Source: Dysidea avara (taxonomy: Eukaryota > Porifera > Demospongiae > Dictyoceratida > Dysideidae). Taken from it: a stretch of 64,000 bases of DNA. The DNA is taken from NCBI RefSeq assembly GCF_963678975.1, contig NC_089275.1, forward strand, positions 18,798,220 through 18,862,219. Direction: 5' to 3'. Below, one piece after another: positions 60,779 to 64,000 of the stretch. The stretch's first letter is position 1. Every line of letters begins with the position of its first letter. The notes beneath the pieces were generated by a model, which saw only the letters and a program-made list of their open reading frames with translations, ran no database searches and was not told the DNA's origin. Both the position numbers and the translations under genes were made by a program.

Positions 60779-61569
60779 TAGTGTTGGGAGGTATAGCATT
60801 TTTGATCCTGGTATTTGGTATTGAGAAAATACTCCGGTATCCTGTATTTCACGGTATCCTGGCAGTCAACTAATAACACACTTTCAATCTACATGGTGTT
60901 GCTCTATTTGTGATAAAAACAGTCAAGTGTTAATCTGTAGTTACTATCCAAAGTTGGATGTATGCCACAAGTAAAAGTTACTCATGCCTAACAGGTTATA
61001 AATACTTATTACTAGCATCTATACAGTTGTAACCTGAAACCTCACAGTTTACTGTTAGGCTGGCCTTGTGGTCACATCCAAGCCATTAACACATTACTTA
61101 ATTAAATGCCAAGGCCTGATGTCTGGCTTCCCTCATAGCACAATACAATATTACCAGTATATTTGAAAGTCAATACCTTTCAAATGGTATGATGAAAATA
61201 CCACGATTTACTGTATCTTTGGCATACCACTCAACACCAGAGGAGGTTGGTCATGTGTCATCAAACATCTCGTGATCTCAAAGAAAAGTTCAACCCATTC
61301 AACCCCAACACCTCAGTGTCGATATAAAGTATTCTAATACACAAATTAGTATCAATAAATTATGGCTCCCAGCGCCCTTCGTTCAGCCACGTAGCATGCT
61401 GTGTGGCTTTCTTAGCCAAGAAACAAAGGATACATCATGAATGCTTCACATGGATGTGATGTAGAGGGAAGAAAATGCCAACACCTATTTCAAATGCCAT
61501 TTTTAGTTGTGCACGCATAACACACATCAAGGCTATGACGCGTGACCAACCTCCTCTAGCTCAACACCA
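60779..61569. mobile_element. hAT MITE (outer of a nested pair)
   Basis: Ends TAGTGTTGGGAGGTATAGC and, inverted, TGGTGTTGAGTGGTATGCC, with the second split by the inner element. The 8-bp duplication TAGCACAT lies at 60771-60778 and 61570-61577. Inserted in the left arm of the R1 foldback. Confidence 0.85.
61238..61559. mobile_element. hAT MITE (inner of a nested pair)
   Basis: Ends CAGAGGAGGTTGGTCA and, inverted, CTAGAGGAGGTTGGTCA. The 8-bp duplication CTCAACAC lies at 61230-61237 and 61560-61567. Lies within the last 20 bp of the outer MITE. 322 bp. Confidence 0.85.
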
Positions 61570-63413
61570 TAGCACATCAATAAAAAGTACTTGAAACAAG
61601 CTGGAGTAGTGCACGATATTAAATCATAATAAAATAATAAGAGGTGTTATATCCCTACTGTACATTTCCATTATGGTATTTTGAGCACAGTAGGTATATA
61701 ACCCTTCTTATTGTTTTACTATGATTTAATATCATGCACTACTCCAGTTTGTTTCAGTACTTTTTATTGATATGCTATGGTCCCTATTCTAGTTGAAAAT
61801 TCCAAAAAAATTTTGTGTACTTCTTTGAATAGCTAGGTTGTTTACTTATGGTTCACCATGCGGTTGGCACAAAGAATTTCAGCATGTTTTGTGCTATACT
61901 CTTGCATCCATTGCATTGTGGACAATGATTGATTATTGTTATAAGCTGCATTGAAAGTCCACGTGAATGTTGTTTGATGCAAGAATCATTTTAGCACACA
62001 AAAGTGGGTGACAGCAATGTACAGACAGACAGCTTTAAGAGACCTATAGGACTGTTTATCACACAGCTCACAAGTATATTATTTAACCTAATTGTACCGT
62101 AGATTATCACACTGTATGAGGTATACAGCCCCAGTGACCAGTAGAACTACTGCTGGTACTACTCATCAAGTTGATGGTGAATGCAACAAGAGAGAATACA
62201 AGCTGTGGAGTGATAACAGTTCATTTGGTATGTGTCTAGGTTAGTGTACTTTTTCCTGTAGCTCTACAAGTGTAGAGGTTTAAATGATTGTATGTATATA
62301 TAAATCAGTGTTTGAAACAATAATTTGAATGTCTGCTTAAAAAAATTATTTATGTTTTGGAAGTTATACCAATTAATTGGGGAGCCAAGTGCACTTATAG
62401 TATTTCTATATTTCACAGGTACTGATTTCAACTTATTTTCATCATATGCTACTGAGTACCACCAGACCATCATCAAGGCAAGTTGTACCATCAAGAGACA
62501 AACAGCTACAAGATAACAGAAATGTTTACTCAGAGAATTTTATGTTTATATGCAAATGACTGTATATTATGTACAGATGTATTTTGTGACTGAGAACAGT
62601 TTTTATACAAAACTAAAAAAATCTGGTTTGTTTTGTGTGCACGGGAGTGTACGAAATTTAACTCTGTGTGTGCATGTCTGCGTGCGTGTGTGTTGAGTTA
62701 CATGGTGAATGACCAAGCTTTGAGAGAGCCAGAGCATCGTTGAGCATGCTGCATGAAGTTGGCTTGTTTTGAATGTGAGTTGTGAGTGTATTTCTGTAAC
62801 GTGTATATGTGTGCAAGTTTCTAATATAGTGAGATTTTTTAATCTCTTTTCTCTTTGTGTAGGAGATGCAAGGTATGAAATCTTCGAAGAGTTCATGGCT
62901 AGATTTGTGTAGCAATGGTGACAGTAACATTCCTCCATCTGGTCTGGAGTTCCACAACACACAACTACTACCAGACAATGATTCACAACAATCTGCTACT
63001 GTCAACCCGGCACCAAATCCTCAAGCTAAATTCCCTCAACAACTTCAGGGGAGAGAAACTGTGGAACAATCAGCTGTTGGTAAACCAAAACAGAACAATA
63101 CAGCAAAGTTTACTAGTGGTAGTTGTGTTTCTCAGAGTAACCCACTGACTACAACAAGTGTTCAAGACACCAGTAGACATGTTGGTGCTAGTAAGAGTCG
63201 TAACAAGCCCAACCAAAGTGTCACCACTATAATGAACTATTCATCACATCATTACACTGGTCCACACTACAGTAGACTACAAGCAGCACCATCATCATCT
63301 GGTAGTTATCAGAGAAACAGTAGACACTCTAATTATCATCAACATCATCACAATACATAGATCTTCTGGCATATCTGTCAACTTCACATGCATTTTTATT
63401 ATTTTTCAATGAA

Positions 63414-63419
63414 AATAAA
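63414..63419 (+). terminator. Polyadenylation signal, CNOT4 B
   Basis: AATAAA 54 bp after the stop, conserved in position with copy A. Confidence 0.55.
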
Positions 63420-63850
63420 AACTGTAGAAATAATGCCTACAAATACAAAATCCCTCTGGGAGCATTGGTAATATCAGCCCGTAAAACCTGTTTGTGAAAG
63501 AGTAAAGTAGCAATGCCACTATAAGATTTTTGTTACTGAAACATATTCACTGATTTTTCATGTGAACACTCAAAACCTGAGTAGATATAAGTGTGTTTAT
63601 GTGAACAGACAACAAAATTTCATTGATTTCCCTTCTTTACATAGTAATATTTGGTGTTATTTCCTGTTGTTATAATACAAAGTGCAGCCCCACCATAGTT
63701 GCTTTTTTGTGCATGTCGGAAAGTGCATGATCATTGACATCATTGTCCATGTAAACCATATCTAATCCAAAACAGCCAAGCTGTAAAAAAAACAGTGCGG
63801 CCCTCAAAAAGGCTATGGTGAAAAAAGATGTGAAATCCAAGGTGGCGGCC

Positions 63851-64000
63851 AAGAAATGGCTGTGATGGTAGGTTAATGGTAAAAATTTTAATAACGACAA
63901 TTCAGGTGAATTTTTGTGCTGCTTGGTCTTGGCAAAAAAAATCACCTAAATTGCCGTTATTAAAATTTTTACCATTAACCTACCATCACAGCCATTTCTT
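63851..64000. mobile_element. Inverted-repeat element cut by the window edge
   Basis: aagaaatggctgtgatggta (63851 onward) is mirrored perfectly at the window end (taccatcacagccatttctt) over about 46 bp, around a loop near 63900-63950. The left arm may start earlier (ggtggcggcc at 63841), so the element probably extends past 64000. Confidence 0.75.

Larger units (their letters stand above)
60053..61823. mobile_element. Repeat R1, copy B3 (insertion specific to copy B)
   Basis: Copy A reads straight through (gaataat-ttgaatagctagg, 36672-36690) where B has 1.77 kb. The ends carry caaagaagta and, inverted, tacttctttg. It contains the whole R1 sequence including the foldback, which is itself interrupted by two nested hAT MITEs. 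It shows that R1 moved after the duplication. Mechanism and family unknown. Confidence 0.7.
56652..63360 (+). pseudogene. CNOT4-like C-terminal exon chain, copy B
   Basis: Exons 56652-56818, 57765-57831, 59094-59480, 62103-62227, 62419-62477 and 62863-63360 match copy A exon by exon, with the same splice phases and the same GC donor after 62477. Exon 62103-62227 is one base shorter than its partner (36962-37087): actgtatgagg against actggtatgagg, which brings a stop (D Y H T V, stop) soon after its start. The two exons with the CNOT4-diagnostic FDPW segment (30065-30289 in A) are absent. The final exon remains open for 164 codons. The chain therefore looks like a decaying paralogue, although skipping of the damaged exon cannot be judged here. 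Confidence 0.7.
38636..64000. repeat. Tandem segmental duplication, copy B (continues past the window)
   Basis: Collinear with 1103-38635. It lacks the 10.3-kb element and several intron MITEs of A, and has its own insertions: 43721-44464, about 47264-47672, 47974-54320 (replacing 25436-30335 of A) and 60053-61823. Late in the window, 63700-63757 still matches 38575-38632 of A, after which the sequences part. Confidence 0.85.

Overview
The window looks like nuclear DNA of an AT-rich invertebrate, most likely a demosponge. Genes are split by introns with GT-AG (sometimes GC-AG) junctions, host genes include a TRIM-NHL protein and CNOT4, and introns and spacers are packed with short inverted-repeat transposons. 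The species is an inference, not something the sequence proves.

The main structure is a direct tandem duplication. Copy A runs from about 1,103 to 38,635 and copy B from about 38,636 past the right edge. Each copy carries, in order: a left spacer; a minus-strand TRIM-NHL gene in two exons (A 24816..13907, B 46976..40456); a plus-strand orphan first exon resembling an ABCC/MRP transporter start, head-to-head with TRIM; and plus-strand exons of CNOT4, the E3 ligase subunit of CCR4-NOT. Both TRIM-NHL copies appear intact (751 and 750 codons for amino acids). The CNOT4 copies do not: A has an RRM exon and middle exons but no RING, B has RING exons but no RRM, and each carries its own lesion.

The copies differ mostly by insertions, and the other copy often preserves the empty site. 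The largest is a 10.3-kb element in A (3,454-13,760), with about 95-bp terminal inverted repeats and a CCTTTAA target duplication. It encodes a multi-exon Ginger/KRBA2-like protein: zinc finger plus DDE integrase, GPY/F-like domain, Cys-rich domain, Ulp1-type cysteine protease and PHD finger. A LINE fragment (ORF1 tail plus endonuclease) lies against its right end. At least ten smaller elements could be delimited by inverted repeats and exact target duplications (hAT 8 bp, a hAT-like group with 5 bp, MULE 9 bp, Harbinger TTA, mariner TA). One hAT MITE sits inside a CNOT4 coding exon and supplies a splice acceptor at its edge.

Region by region: 1-1,102 minisatellite and an interspersed repeat; 1,103-3,453 spacer with nested MITEs; 3,454-13,760 Ginger-like element; 13,907-24,816 TRIM-NHL A; 24,817-25,329 shared promoter region; 25,330-38,246 ABCC-like exon and CNOT4 A; 38,247-40,455 spacer; 40,456-46,976 TRIM-NHL B; 46,977-54,320 promoter region, ABCC-like exon and a 6.3-kb stretch unique to B (foldback repeat, RecQ-like helicase remnant, CNOT4 RING exons); 54,320-63,360 CNOT4 B; 63,361-64,000 spacer with an inverted-repeat element. 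A short near-palindrome, GACTGCTCTATTAGAGTAT, is scattered over at least 18 places.
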